Shown in pieces: positions 1 through 7,387 of a stretch of DNA of 64,000 nt (positions within the stretch are counted from its first letter, which is position 1; each line of letters begins with the position of its first letter). Location: contig NZ_KQ948934.1 in assembly GCF_001514235.1 (NCBI RefSeq), positions 332,250-396,249 of the forward strand, given 5' to 3'. This DNA comes from Streptomyces caeruleatus. GTDB taxonomy: Bacteria > Actinomycetota > Actinomycetes > Streptomycetales > Streptomycetaceae. Made by a program: the position numbers and the translations under genes. The notes beneath the pieces are model-generated. The model was not told the origin of the DNA and made no database searches. It saw nothing but the letters and a program-made list of their open reading frames with translations.

Positions 1-1
1 C

Positions 2-1000
2 AACCACGCCGAGGTCACCGGCCTGCGCTTCACCAAGGGCCGGGTGACCGGAGCGGACCTGCGGGACCGCCAGTCCGGTGACGAGTTCGGGGTGAACGCC
101 CGTCTCGTGCTGAACGCGACCGGGCCCTGGGTCGACCACCTGCGCAAGATGGAGGACCCGAATGCCGCGCCGTCGATCCGGCTGTCGAAGGGCGCGCATC
201 TGGTCCTGAAGCGGACGGCGCCGTGGAAGGCGGCACTCGCGACGCCGATCGACAAGTACCGCATCACGTTCGCCCTGCCCTGGGAGGACATGCTGCTGCT
301 GGGCACCACGGACGAGGAGTTCGAGGGCGACCCGGCGGACGTCTCGGTCACCGAGAAGGACACGGCCCAGATACTCGACGAGGCCGCGTTCTCCATCCGG
401 GACCAGCAGCTGGACCGGGATCTGATCACGTACGCGTTCGCGGGGCTGCGGGTGCTGCCGGGCGGTCCCGGTGACACCGCGAAGGCCAAGCGGGAGACGG
501 TCGTCACCGAGGGCACGGGCGGCATGCTGTCCGTCGCGGGCGGCAAGTGGACGACGTTCCGGCACATCGGCCGCACCATCATGAAGAAGCTGGAGGCGCT
601 GCCGGGCCACCCGCTGGGCGACGACTTCGAGCCGATCGCCTCGCTGCCGAAGAAGCTGCCGCTGCCCGGCATCGCCAACCCGCGCGCGGTCGCCCACCGG
701 CTGCTGACCGACCGCCCGGCGCCCGGCCCGCGCATGGGGGCCGACACCGCCAAGCACCTGGCCACGCACTACGGTTCGCTGGCGTTCGACATCGCCCGTA
801 TCGCCAACGAGAACCCGGAGCTGGGCGAGCGCGTCCACCCGGACGCCCCGGAGATCTGGGCCCAGGTGGTCTACGCCCGGGACAACGAGTGGGCCGAGAC
901 GCAGGACGACGTGCTGCGCCGCCGGACGACGCTGACGATCCGGGGACTTGCGACGGACGACGTCCGGGCGAAGGTACAGGACCTGCTCGACAAGAAGTGA
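2..1000 (+). CDS. glpD: glycerol-3-phosphate dehydrogenase, 3' part
   Basis: This is the C-terminal 332 residues of an FAD-dependent glycerol-3-phosphate dehydrogenase. The frame is open from base 2, so the start lies upstream of the window. Glycerol-3-phosphate is oxidised to dihydroxyacetone phosphate and electrons go to the membrane quinone pool. The visible part has the end of the FAD/DAO fold (ATGPWVDHLR, then RLSKGAHLVL and LLLGTTDEEF), the GGKWTTFRHI segment typical of GlpD, and the helical DAO C-terminal domain. It ends with TGA at 998-1000, followed by two stem-loops. The FAD-binding N-terminus is outside the window and cannot be checked. Confidence 0.93.
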   Translation, partial: NHAEVTGLRFTKGRVTGADLRDRQSGDEFGVNARLVLNATGPWVDHLRKMEDPNAAPSIRLSKGAHLVLKRTAPWKAALATPIDKYRITFALPWEDMLLLGTTDEEFEGDPADVSVTEKDTAQILDEAAFSIRDQQLDRDLITYAFAGLRVLPGGPGDTAKAKRETVVTEGTGGMLSVAGGKWTTFRHIGRTIMKKLEALPGHPLGDDFEPIASLPKKLPLPGIANPRAVAHRLLTDRPAPGPRMGADTAKHLATHYGSLAFDIARIANENPELGERVHPDAPEIWAQVVYARDNEWAETQDDVLRRRTTLTIRGLATDDVRAKVQDLLDKK

Positions 1001-1013
1001 CCTCGTGTGCGCA

Positions 1014-1129
1014 GGGACTGGCTGGCAGATTCCCGTCGTCCGCCCGGAGGGCGGGCCCGGCGGCGTCTGGTGCGCGCGAGCGTGCGTGCCAGGCGCCGCC
1101 GGGCAGGCGGGAATCTGCCAGCCAGCCCC
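1014..1129. repeat. 116-bp nested palindrome after glpD
   Basis: Two nested pairs of inverted arms are visible. The outer arms, 1014-1035 and 1108-1129, match at 21 of 22 positions. The inner arms, 1056-1070 and 1089-1103, match at 14 of 15. The centre is G+C-rich. As RNA or single-stranded DNA the whole segment could fold into one cruciform-like structure, much larger than an ordinary terminator. It begins 14 bp after the glpD stop codon. It could be a REP/MITE-like dispersed element or an mRNA-stabilising structure. No ORF of interest lies inside. Confidence 0.6.
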
Positions 1130-1168
1130 TAGGGGAGGTTTTCGCCGGATGAGCCTCCCTCGGCGTCA

Positions 1169-1199
1169 GGTCCGGCCACTCCCCTGACCAGGCCGGACC
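1169..1199 (+). terminator. putative glpD terminator stem-loop
   Basis: A perfect 9-bp inverted repeat (GGTCCGGCC at 1169-1177, GGCCGGACC at 1191-1199) encloses a 13-nt loop downstream of glpD. No U-tract follows, as is common in Streptomyces. Confidence 0.45.
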
Positions 1200-1254
1200 G
1201 CACGAGGGCGGCCCGCCCCGCGTTCTTCCGCACCGGGGCCGGCCACCACCGGAA

Positions 1255-1287
1255 GGGGCGGCTCCACGCCGACGGAGCCGCCCCTTT
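1255..1287. terminator. strong terminator hairpin between glpD and mtnK
   Basis: A perfect 11-bp inverted repeat (1255-1265 and 1274-1284) with an 8-nt loop is followed by TTT on the + strand. It lies between the convergent genes glpD and mtnK and could serve either direction. Confidence 0.65.
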
Positions 1288-1310
1288 CGTCTACCGGTGC
1301 GTTGTGTTTC

Positions 1311-1355
1311 GTCTGCGGGTGCGTGGGGGCTTGTCGCCCAGTTCCCCGCGCCCCT
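1311..1355. repeat. Streptomyces-type intergenic repeat (GGGGCGCGGGG family)
   Basis: The sequence running from GTCTGCGGGTGCGTGGGGGC to TTCCCCGCGCCCCT resembles a short G+C-rich element that recurs in many Streptomyces intergenic regions. A related unit is at 33807-33864. It abuts the mtnK stop codon. Copy number cannot be judged from this window. Confidence 0.5.
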
Positions 1356-2524
1356 CAGGTTGGCTGCACTACCGCCCTTACAGCGTTCGAGGTGTCCAAC
1401 TCATCGCGGCGGACGATCAGTTCGCGCCCGATCGCCAGCGCCCTACGGGACGCCGGTACCGGGTCCGGCAGGGTCGTCAGGTCCGTCAGGTGGGCGAAGC
1501 CGATGATGCGGCGGATGATCTCCGTGCCGGCGTAGCCGAGGGACTCGGTCCATACCCGGCGCAGGAAGCGGTCCAGATAGGCGTCGTCGAAGAAGGTGTC
1601 GACGCGGGTGGGCCACAGCCGGCGGAACTCCGTTTCGAAGGCCTCCCAGGAGAGGCGGAGTTGGTCACCGTGGTCGGACAGCGTGCCGAGCGCCCGTGCC
1701 CGTTCCTCGGAGACCAGGGTGTTCGCCCAGTACAGGCCCAGGTCGTAGCCGACGGGGCCGACGAAGGAGAACTCGGGGTCGAAGACCCGTACGACGTGGG
1801 CGCCTTCGCGCTCGCCGACCATGACGCTGCCGGTGTGCAGGTCGCCGTGGAGGAGGGCCTGGGCGCTGGTCATGAAGGTGTGCCGGAGGTCGGCGACCTC
1901 GGTGCGCAGCCGGGTGTCCGCGCGGAAGGACGCCGCCAGGTCGGCCAGGCCCTCGTGCCAGTGGTTGTGCTCGTGCTCGCTGTACGGCTCGGAGAGCACG
2001 ACGTCTTCGGTGATCTTGCAGAGCTCAGGGCTGACCGAGGCCGCGATCAGGGCCTTGCGTTCGGCGGAGGGCATGCCGAAGTCGCTGGTGGCGAAGGAGA
2101 ACTGGGCGACGAACTCGCCGATGCGCGCCGAGGTGTGCGGGCCGTACGGCTCGCCCTCGTTGAGGCGGGTGCGCAGGACCTCCAGGTCGGACATGTCCTC
2201 CATGACGAGGGCGTGGTTCTCGGGGTCGTAGCCGTGGATCGCCGGGATCTTGTCGGGGGCGACCTTCGCCACCTGGTCGTAGGCGCGGGCCTCGGCGTCG
2301 GCGCGGTCCGGGCTCATCGGCCAGGACGGTCCGGCGACCCGGACCCAGGGCAGGGCCTGCTTGACGGCGAGGCTGCGGGTGCCGTCGGCGGAGGACGCGA
2401 GGAACACCCGGTTCATGTTGCCGTCCGACACCTCGCGGACACGGATGTCGCTCACGTCGTCCCAGTGGCCGCGCTCGCGCAGGTAGCCGGGGATGTCGTC
2501 GGTCTCCAGGATGCGGTAGCCCAT
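1355..2524 (-). CDS. mtnK: 5-methylthioribose kinase
   Basis: A 389-residue kinase of the aminoglycoside-phosphotransferase/choline-kinase fold that makes 5-methylthioribose-1-phosphate from 5-methylthioribose and ATP. Visible signatures are LAVKQALPWVR (ATP-binding lysine), LVMEDM (hinge), LLHGDLHTGS (catalytic loop, near residue 227) and the metal-binding FDPEFSFVGPVGYDLG, which is characteristic of MtnK rather than antibiotic kinases. The length fits the family. It is the last gene of a leftward operon behind an ABC importer, 22 bp after the permease gene. The pathway genes mtnD, mtnC, mtnB and mtnA are all nearby, which makes the substrate assignment strong. Confidence 0.93.
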   Translation of the reverse strand: MGYRILETDDIPGYLRERGHWDDVSDIRVREVSDGNMNRVFLASSADGTRSLAVKQALPWVRVAGPSWPMSPDRADAEARAYDQVAKVAPDKIPAIHGYDPENHALVMEDMSDLEVLRTRLNEGEPYGPHTSARIGEFVAQFSFATSDFGMPSAERKALIAASVSPELCKITEDVVLSEPYSEHEHNHWHEGLADLAASFRADTRLRTEVADLRHTFMTSAQALLHGDLHTGSVMVGEREGAHVVRVFDPEFSFVGPVGYDLGLYWANTLVSEERARALGTLSDHGDQLRLSWEAFETEFRRLWPTRVDTFFDDAYLDRFLRRVWTESLGYAGTEIIRRIIGFAHLTDLTTLPDPVPASRRALAIGRELIVRRDELDTSNAVRAVVQPT

Positions 2525-2546
2525 CGCGGTAACTCCTCGAACTTCG

Positions 2547-3593
2547 CTATGCGGTACGGCGCTTGGACAGGGTGAAGCTGAAGACCAGGGCGAGGATGAG
2601 GACCGCGCCCTCGACGACGTCCTGGGTGTAGTAGGGCAGCCCCTTGATGGTGAGGCCGGTGGTGATGATGCCGATGAGGACGGCGCCGAGGGCGGTGCCC
2701 CAGACGTTGGGGCGGCCGCGGCCCAGGACGGAGGTGCCGACGAGGGCCACGGCGACCGCCTCCAGCAGCTGCGAGGTGCCCGCGGACACGTCGCCCTGGC
2801 CGATGCGGGACGCCAGGATCAGGCCGCCGATGGAGGCGAGGACGCCGGAGAGGACGTACGCCAACGCCCGGTAGGCGCCTACGCGGATGCCCGCCAGGCG
2901 CGCTGCCTCGGGGTTGGCGCCGATCGCGTAGAGCACGCGGCCCCAGCGGGTGCGGGCCAGGAAGACCCAGGCGGCGATCGTGAGGCCGCCGAAGACGAGG
3001 ACCGAGATCGGGATGCCGAGGACGGTGCCTCGGTCGATGCGCAGGAAGCCTTCGGTGAACCTGCCGGGGGCCGTGGTGCCGTCGTCCAGGGTCATGCCGG
3101 GGGTGATGGACTGGCCGTCGACCAGGATGAGTTTGGTGCCCTGGATGACGAACATGGTGCCGAGGGTGGCCAGCATGTCGGGGATCTTCAGGACCACGAT
3201 GAGCAGGGCGTTGAGCAGTCCGGCCAGCGCGCCCGCCGCCAGGACGGCGAGGATCGCGACCGTGCCGACCTGGTTGAGGACGACCATGGTGTGCGCGGCG
3301 ACGGAGACGCCGAGGCCGGCCACCGCTCCGACGGACATGTCCATTCCGCCGACGGCCATGGTGAGGGTGACGCCGAGGCCGAGGATCGCGGCGACGGAGA
3401 CGTAGCGGAGGGTGTCGAGGAGGGTCGCCGACTCGCGGAAGGAGCCCTCGCTCAGCGCGAAGTACAGGAACAGCGCGACGGTGACGAAGATGAAGCCGTA
3501 CTTGATGACGGCGTTCTGGACGCGTACGGCGGTGGAGGTCGCGGGCGGGATCGCCGCCTTCGTGGGGACTTCCGTGCTCTGGGTGGTGGTCAT
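2547..3593 (-). CDS. ABC transporter permease, probable methylthioribose importer
   Basis: A 348-residue inner-membrane permease of the ribose/xylose (RbsC, BPD_transp_2) family. It has about 8-10 hydrophobic segments starting near residue 32 and the family motif GGMDMSVGAVAGLG in the first third. It would pair with itself and with the tandem ATPase encoded 25 bp upstream. Its position between that ATPase gene and mtnK suggests it carries 5-methylthioribose into the cell. Ribose or another pentose remains possible because permease sequence alone does not set specificity. Confidence 0.85.
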   Translation of the reverse strand: MTTTQSTEVPTKAAIPPATSTAVRVQNAVIKYGFIFVTVALFLYFALSEGSFRESATLLDTLRYVSVAAILGLGVTLTMAVGGMDMSVGAVAGLGVSVAAHTMVVLNQVGTVAILAVLAAGALAGLLNALLIVVLKIPDMLATLGTMFVIQGTKLILVDGQSITPGMTLDDGTTAPGRFTEGFLRIDRGTVLGIPISVLVFGGLTIAAWVFLARTRWGRVLYAIGANPEAARLAGIRVGAYRALAYVLSGVLASIGGLILASRIGQGDVSAGTSQLLEAVAVALVGTSVLGRGRPNVWGTALGAVLIGIITTGLTIKGLPYYTQDVVEGAVLILALVFSFTLSKRRTA

Positions 3594-3618
3594 GGCGTAG
3601 TTCCTCAGGGAGCCGGGG

Positions 3619-5154
3619 TCACACGGACGCCGAGATGGTCTGGATGACGCGGTCGCGTTCCGCGTCCTCGCCGCAGGCGTCGAGGTGGATCTCGCCGGCG
3701 GCGAGCACGACGACCCGGTCGGCGATCTCGAGGACCTCGTCGACGTCGGCGGACAGGACGAGCACGGCGGCGCCCTCGGCGGCGAGGGCCCGGGCGCGGC
3801 GGCCGATGTCCCGGCGGGCGCCGATGTCCACGCCGCGGAACGGCTCGTCCAGGATGAGGACGCGGGGTGTCTCGGCGAGCCAGCGGCCGACGACGACCTT
3901 CTGCTGGTTGCCGCCGGACAGTTCCTCCACGGTGCTGTGCTCGTCGCGGGCGACGACGCCGAGGGCGGCGATGGTGTCGCGGCCGAGGGCGTCCTCCTTG
4001 GCCGTGTTCATCAGTCCCGCCCGGGACAGCGACTTCAGGAACGGCAGCGAGATGTTCCGGGCCAGCGACCAGCCGGGGACGAGCGCGTCGGCGTGCCGGT
4101 CCTCGGGGACCAGGTGGACCCCGGCGCGGATCGCGTCGGCGGGCCTCCTCGGGCCGTACGGCCTGCCGTCGAGTTCGAGGGAACCGGTGGTGAAGGGATC
4201 GGCGCCGAACAGGCCGCGGGCCAGCTCGGTCTTGCCGGCGCCCAACAGGCCGACGACACCGGTGACCTCACCCGTGCGGATGTCGAGATCGAGGGGTGCC
4301 CGGCCCTCCAGGAGACGCACGCCCTTCAGTGACAGGGCGACATCGCCTGCGGAGCCCTCCCGCACGGGCCGGGCCGTGGTCGCCTCCTGGGCCTGGGCCA
4401 GCATCGCGCGCAGGGCGCTGTCCCAGTCGAAGGGTTTGGCCTGGTCCTCGGTGAGACGGCCGTCCCGCAGGACGACCAGGCGGTCGGCGAGGGCGTCGAT
4501 CTCGCCGAGTCGGTGGGAGACGTAGAGGACCGCGATGCCGTCGTCGCGCATCTTCTCGACGAGCGTGAAGAGGCGTTCGGCCTCGGCGGCGGACAGGGCC
4601 GAGGTGGGTTCGTCGAGGATGAGCAGCCGGGGGCGGGTGGCGAGGGCGCGGGCGAGGATCAGCAACTGGCGGTCGGAGATGCCGAGTTCGCTGACGTCGC
4701 GGCGCAGCAGCGAGTCGCTCCAGCCGAGGTCGAGGCCCGCCTGGATCTCGCGGGCGCGCGCGAGGACGCGGCGTCCGTTGAGGAACGGGTTGCCGCGCGC
4801 CTGTGCCAGCTCCTCGAAGACCAGGTTCTCGGCGACCGAGAGGCCCGGCACGATGCCCTCGCCGATGCGCTGGTGCACGGTCTGGATGCCGAGTCGGCGG
4901 GCGGCGAGCGGAGAGTGGAGGGCCGCGGGTTCGCCGGCGATCCGTACCTCTCCCCCGTGGTCCGTGTGGACGCCCGAGAGGATCTTGATCAGGGTGGACT
5001 TGCCGGCGCCGTTCGCGCCGAGCAGTGCGACCACGCTGCCCGGGGCGATGTCGAGGGTGACGGCGGCGAGGACGGTCTTGCCGCCGAACGCCATGCTGAC
5101 GTCGGTGAGCCCGACCGCCGGTATGTGCTCAAGAGGCCGCTCAGTGGGCGACAT
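3619..5154 (-). CDS. ABC transporter ATP-binding protein, tandem domains (RbsA type)
   Basis: A 511-residue protein with two fused nucleotide-binding domains, as in RbsA and XylG. Domain 1 has Walker A GANGAGKST near residue 43 and Walker B LLILDEPTSAL. Domain 2 has a variant Walker A GLLGAGKTE and a clear signature LSGGNQQKVVVGRWL, with Walker B RVLILDEPFRGVD. It energises uptake through the permease encoded just downstream. The start ATG at 5154 overlaps the end of the binding-protein gene by 14 bp, indicating translational coupling. Confidence 0.92.
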   Translation of the reverse strand: MSPTERPLEHIPAVGLTDVSMAFGGKTVLAAVTLDIAPGSVVALLGANGAGKSTLIKILSGVHTDHGGEVRIAGEPAALHSPLAARRLGIQTVHQRIGEGIVPGLSVAENLVFEELAQARGNPFLNGRRVLARAREIQAGLDLGWSDSLLRRDVSELGISDRQLLILARALATRPRLLILDEPTSALSAAEAERLFTLVEKMRDDGIAVLYVSHRLGEIDALADRLVVLRDGRLTEDQAKPFDWDSALRAMLAQAQEATTARPVREGSAGDVALSLKGVRLLEGRAPLDLDIRTGEVTGVVGLLGAGKTELARGLFGADPFTTGSLELDGRPYGPRRPADAIRAGVHLVPEDRHADALVPGWSLARNISLPFLKSLSRAGLMNTAKEDALGRDTIAALGVVARDEHSTVEELSGGNQQKVVVGRWLAETPRVLILDEPFRGVDIGARRDIGRRARALAAEGAAVLVLSADVDEVLEIADRVVVLAAGEIHLDACGEDAERDRVIQTISASV

Positions 5155-6238
5155 TCGCGATCCAGTCGGCGGTGGAGACCTGCGACAGGTTCAGCGCGGG
5201 GAGCGCCTCGCGCAGCTGGTCCATGTTCTCGATCTTCTTCTCGCGCAGGAAGTCCTGGGTGATGGCGACGGCCGGGAACTCCACCGACGTCTTGTTGAGC
5301 TGCCCGGCCAGCTCCAGGGCCGTCGTACGGACGACGGCGGCGCCGACCGCGGACGGGTCGGTGCCCGCGGTGGCGACCCAGGGGCTGCCGTCCGCCGTCA
5401 TGTTCTGGATGTCGGCACCTGAGACGTCCGCGCCGAAGACCTTCACCTTGTCCTGGAGCTTCTTGTTCTGCACGGCGAGGACGGTGCCCTTGGCGAGTTC
5501 GTCGTACGGGGCGAAGACGCCGGTGACGTCGGAGTGCTGGGTGAGCGCGGCCGACACCAGCGGCACGTTGTCGGTCGCCGTGGAGTCGGTGACCTTGCCG
5601 ACCTTGAACTGCTGCTTCCAGCCCTGGGCTGCGGCTTCCTTCGCCCAGACGGTGTTGCGCTTGTCGAGGGCGGCGTATCCGGCGACGTTGACGTAGCCGA
5701 CCTTGGCGTTCTTGCCGACCTCCTTGGCCATCACGTCGAGGACGGCCTGGGCCATGCTCGCGTCGTTCTGCCGGGTGCTGACGACGCCCTTGGTGGCGGT
5801 CTCGACGTCGTAGACGACGACCTTGACGCCCTTCTTCACGGCCTTGTCGATCTCCGGCTGGATGGTGGCCGGAAAGCCGTGGTCGACGATGATGGCCTGC
5901 GCGCCGGAGTTGATGGCCGAGGACAGGTCGGTGGCCTGCTTGGCGTTGTCGGCCTGGGCGTCGTACACCGTCAGGTCGATCCCGAGGGCCTTGGCCTGGG
6001 CCTTGGCGCCGTTGCCCCACTGCTCGAAGTAGTCGCCGGCACCGCTCTGGCGGACGAGGGCCACCTTGACGGTGCCCTTGCTGAACGGAGCGGGCTTCGG
6101 GCCGGTGGCGGCCGCGGCCGGGGCGGCGGTGTCGCCGGAGGTCTTGGAGGCGTCCGTGGACTGCGAGCAGCCCGCGAGGAGCAGGGCGGAGACGGACGCG
6201 AGGGAGAGCGCGGCAAGGGGCAGACGGACACGGGACAT
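5141..6238 (-). CDS. sugar-type substrate-binding lipoprotein, probable methylthioribose binding
   Basis: A 365-residue lipoprotein of the RbsB-like periplasmic-binding-protein family. The N-terminus has Arg residues, a hydrophobic stretch and the lipobox LLAGC (Cys24). The mature part carries the expected fold motifs: KVALVRQSGAGDYFEQW at the start, YDAQADNAKQATDL, and FAPYDELAKGTVLAV. The start at 6238 places the lipobox at normal distance; longer open frames upstream lack any signal features. It is the first structural gene of the importer-mtnK operon. Methylthioribose as ligand is inferred from mtnK in the same operon. Confidence 0.87.
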   Translation of the reverse strand: MSRVRLPLAALSLASVSALLLAGCSQSTDASKTSGDTAAPAAAATGPKPAPFSKGTVKVALVRQSGAGDYFEQWGNGAKAQAKALGIDLTVYDAQADNAKQATDLSSAINSGAQAIIVDHGFPATIQPEIDKAVKKGVKVVVYDVETATKGVVSTRQNDASMAQAVLDVMAKEVGKNAKVGYVNVAGYAALDKRNTVWAKEAAAQGWKQQFKVGKVTDSTATDNVPLVSAALTQHSDVTGVFAPYDELAKGTVLAVQNKKLQDKVKVFGADVSGADIQNMTADGSPWVATAGTDPSAVGAAVVRTTALELAGQLNKTSVEFPAVAITQDFLREKKIENMDQLREALPALNLSQVSTADWIANVAH

Positions 6239-6351
6239 GGCGGGGCTCCAGGTGCGGGAAGGGGTGGGGAGTTGCTGGACCCGGAGCTGGGCACGTCGGT
6301 GTGCGAGGGGGCGCCAACGCCGGAGGGCGGGCGCGGGGGCTCCGGACGGGG

Positions 6352-6423
6352 TCAGCGACAGCTGGCTGTGGTCGACCGGAGCAAGTCCACGTACAGCCGC
6401 CGCACGAGCAGCAGCGTCTTCAT
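6352..6423 (-). CDS. 23-residue leader peptide of the importer-mtnK operon
   Basis: This short ORF lies 113 bp before the binding-protein gene and is read in the same direction. It matches the pattern of Streptomyces leader peptides: a hydrophobic start, a basic pair followed by Tyr/His-Val-Asp-Leu (LLLVRRLYVDLLR), a Ser/Thr-rich stretch and Cys one residue before the end (TTASCR). A promoter-like pair (-35 TTGACG, -10 CATCAT) ends 6 nt before the ATG, so the transcript would be leaderless. Such peptides often precede sulfur-metabolism genes and are thought to act as cysteine-sensing attenuators. That role is inferred here. Confidence 0.6.
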   Translation of the reverse strand: MKTLLLVRRLYVDLLRSTTASCR

Positions 6424-6429
6424 ACGGAG

Positions 6430-6459
6430 ATGATGGGAACGATTTCAGCCACGCGTCAA
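6430..6459 (-). promoter_or_regulatory. promoter for leader and methylthioribose importer operon
   Basis: On the minus strand, -35 TTGACG (6459-6454) and -10 CATCAT (6435-6430) are separated by 18 bp. The predicted +1 falls on the A of the leader ATG at 6423, giving a leaderless mRNA. Confidence 0.45.
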
Positions 6460-6540
6460 AGCGATGGAAGCGGTTTCTCACCACGTGAGACAACGAGTAC
6501 GTCACACCCGGTTGACGCCTCGACGGCGCCACCGCGGAGT

Positions 6541-6546
6541 TACGAT
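6541..6546 (+). promoter_or_regulatory. -10 box for mtnD leader transcript
   Basis: TACGAT (TAnnnT) lies 62 bp before the leader ORF. TTGACG at 6512 is 23 bp upstream, too far for a standard -35; a closer TCGACG at 6520 is 15 bp away. The promoter is plausible but not certain. Confidence 0.35.
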
Positions 6547-6608
6547 CACGGGAGACCGGCACCCGAACCGGCACAGCCCGGTACCCCCACCGGCACAGTG
6601 AGGCCCTG

Positions 6609-6683
6609 ATGACGACACATCGCGCGACAGCGACCGGCATGCCCCGCATGCGCTGCTGTCCCGGCGCGATGTGTCGCGGCTGA
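6609..6683 (+). CDS. 24-residue Met/Cys-rich leader peptide of mtnDCB
   Basis: An ATG...TGA ORF upstream of mtnD encodes 24 residues including four Met (counting the start) and three Cys, with the core MPRMRCCPGAMCRG. Almost the whole ORF lies within a hairpin: a perfect 13-bp stem (6613-6625 with 6664-6676), then GACAGC/GCTGTC (6626-6631 with 6655-6660), then GCATGC/GCATGC with a 3-nt loop (6637-6642 with 6646-6651). The adjacent Cys codons TGC TGT at 6654-6659 lie in the descending arm. Ribosome stalling at Cys or Met codons would change this fold. A role in attenuating mtnDCB is inferred. There is no database match to cite, and the ribosome-binding site (GAGG) is weak. Confidence 0.5.
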   Translation: MTTHRATATGMPRMRCCPGAMCRG

Positions 6684-6787
6684 CCAGCACCGACCGGCTT
6701 TCCCGCCCGCCGCGCCCTTCCTCACACCCCCTCCCGGGTGCTTGTCTCGGTACCCGGCCCCCCTTTCCAGTTCCAGGAGTTGCACCC

Positions 6788-7387
6788 ATGACCCTGCTGA
6801 CGACCTGGCCCGAGTCCGGACCGGAGAGCGTTGTCCGCCGCACCTCGGACCCCGCCGAGATCGCCGAGGCCCTGAAGCCGCTGGGCGTGCGCTACGAGCA
6901 GTGGCCGGTCCGTGAGGACGTCCCGTTCGACGCGGACAGCGAGACCGTGTTCGCGGCGTACGGCCCGGAGATCGACCGGCTCAACGCCGAGGAGGGCTTC
7001 ACCACCGTCGACGTGCTGGGCCTGCACCCCAGCGACGACCCGGAGTTCCCGGCGAAGGCGAAGGCCGCGCGCGAGAAGTTCCTCCAGGAGCACACGCACG
7101 ACGACGATGACGAGGTGCGGTTCTTCGTCTCCGGGTCCGGCATCTTCTACCTCCATGTGAACGGCGAGGTGCACGCCGTCTTCTGCGAGAAGGGCGACCT
7201 GCTGGGCGTGCCGCGCGGCACGACGCACTGGTTCGACATGGGCACGAAGCCGTCCTTCACCGCGATCCGCTTCTTCCACGAGGAGGACGGCTGGATCGGC
7301 AACTTCACCGGTTCCACCATCGCCGGCCGCTTCCCGGACTACGACACGATCGCGGCCGGCTACGAGGCCGACAGGGCCGCGGCGTGA
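6788..7387 (+). CDS. mtnD: acireductone dioxygenase
   Basis: A 199-residue cupin enzyme that splits the acireductone 1,2-dihydroxy-3-keto-5-methylthiopentene with O2. With Fe2+ it gives 4-methylthio-2-oxobutanoate and formate. Metal ligands are visible as H102-T-H104, E109 (before VRFFVSG) and H147 in GTTHWFD. The acidic stretch between H104 and E109 is one residue longer than the HxHxxxE spacing I remember for the family. The start ATG at 6788 has AGGAG 7 bp upstream. It is the first gene of mtnDCB; mtnC overlaps its stop by 4 bp. Confidence 0.95.
   Translation: MTLLTTWPESGPESVVRRTSDPAEIAEALKPLGVRYEQWPVREDVPFDADSETVFAAYGPEIDRLNAEEGFTTVDVLGLHPSDDPEFPAKAKAAREKFLQEHTHDDDDEVRFFVSGSGIFYLHVNGEVHAVFCEKGDLLGVPRGTTHWFDMGTKPSFTAIRFFHEEDGWIGNFTGSTIAGRFPDYDTIAAGYEADRAAA

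Noticed and set aside
1304..2575. A long plus-strand open frame opposite mtnK
   Set aside because: Low-complexity Val/Gly/Asp translation; mtnK motifs on the minus strand are unambiguous.
6239..6787. SAM riboswitch upstream of the mtn operons
   Set aside because: I looked for SAM-I/IV-type and SAM-II cores on both strands and saw none. The structured element there is explained by the leader-ORF hairpin.
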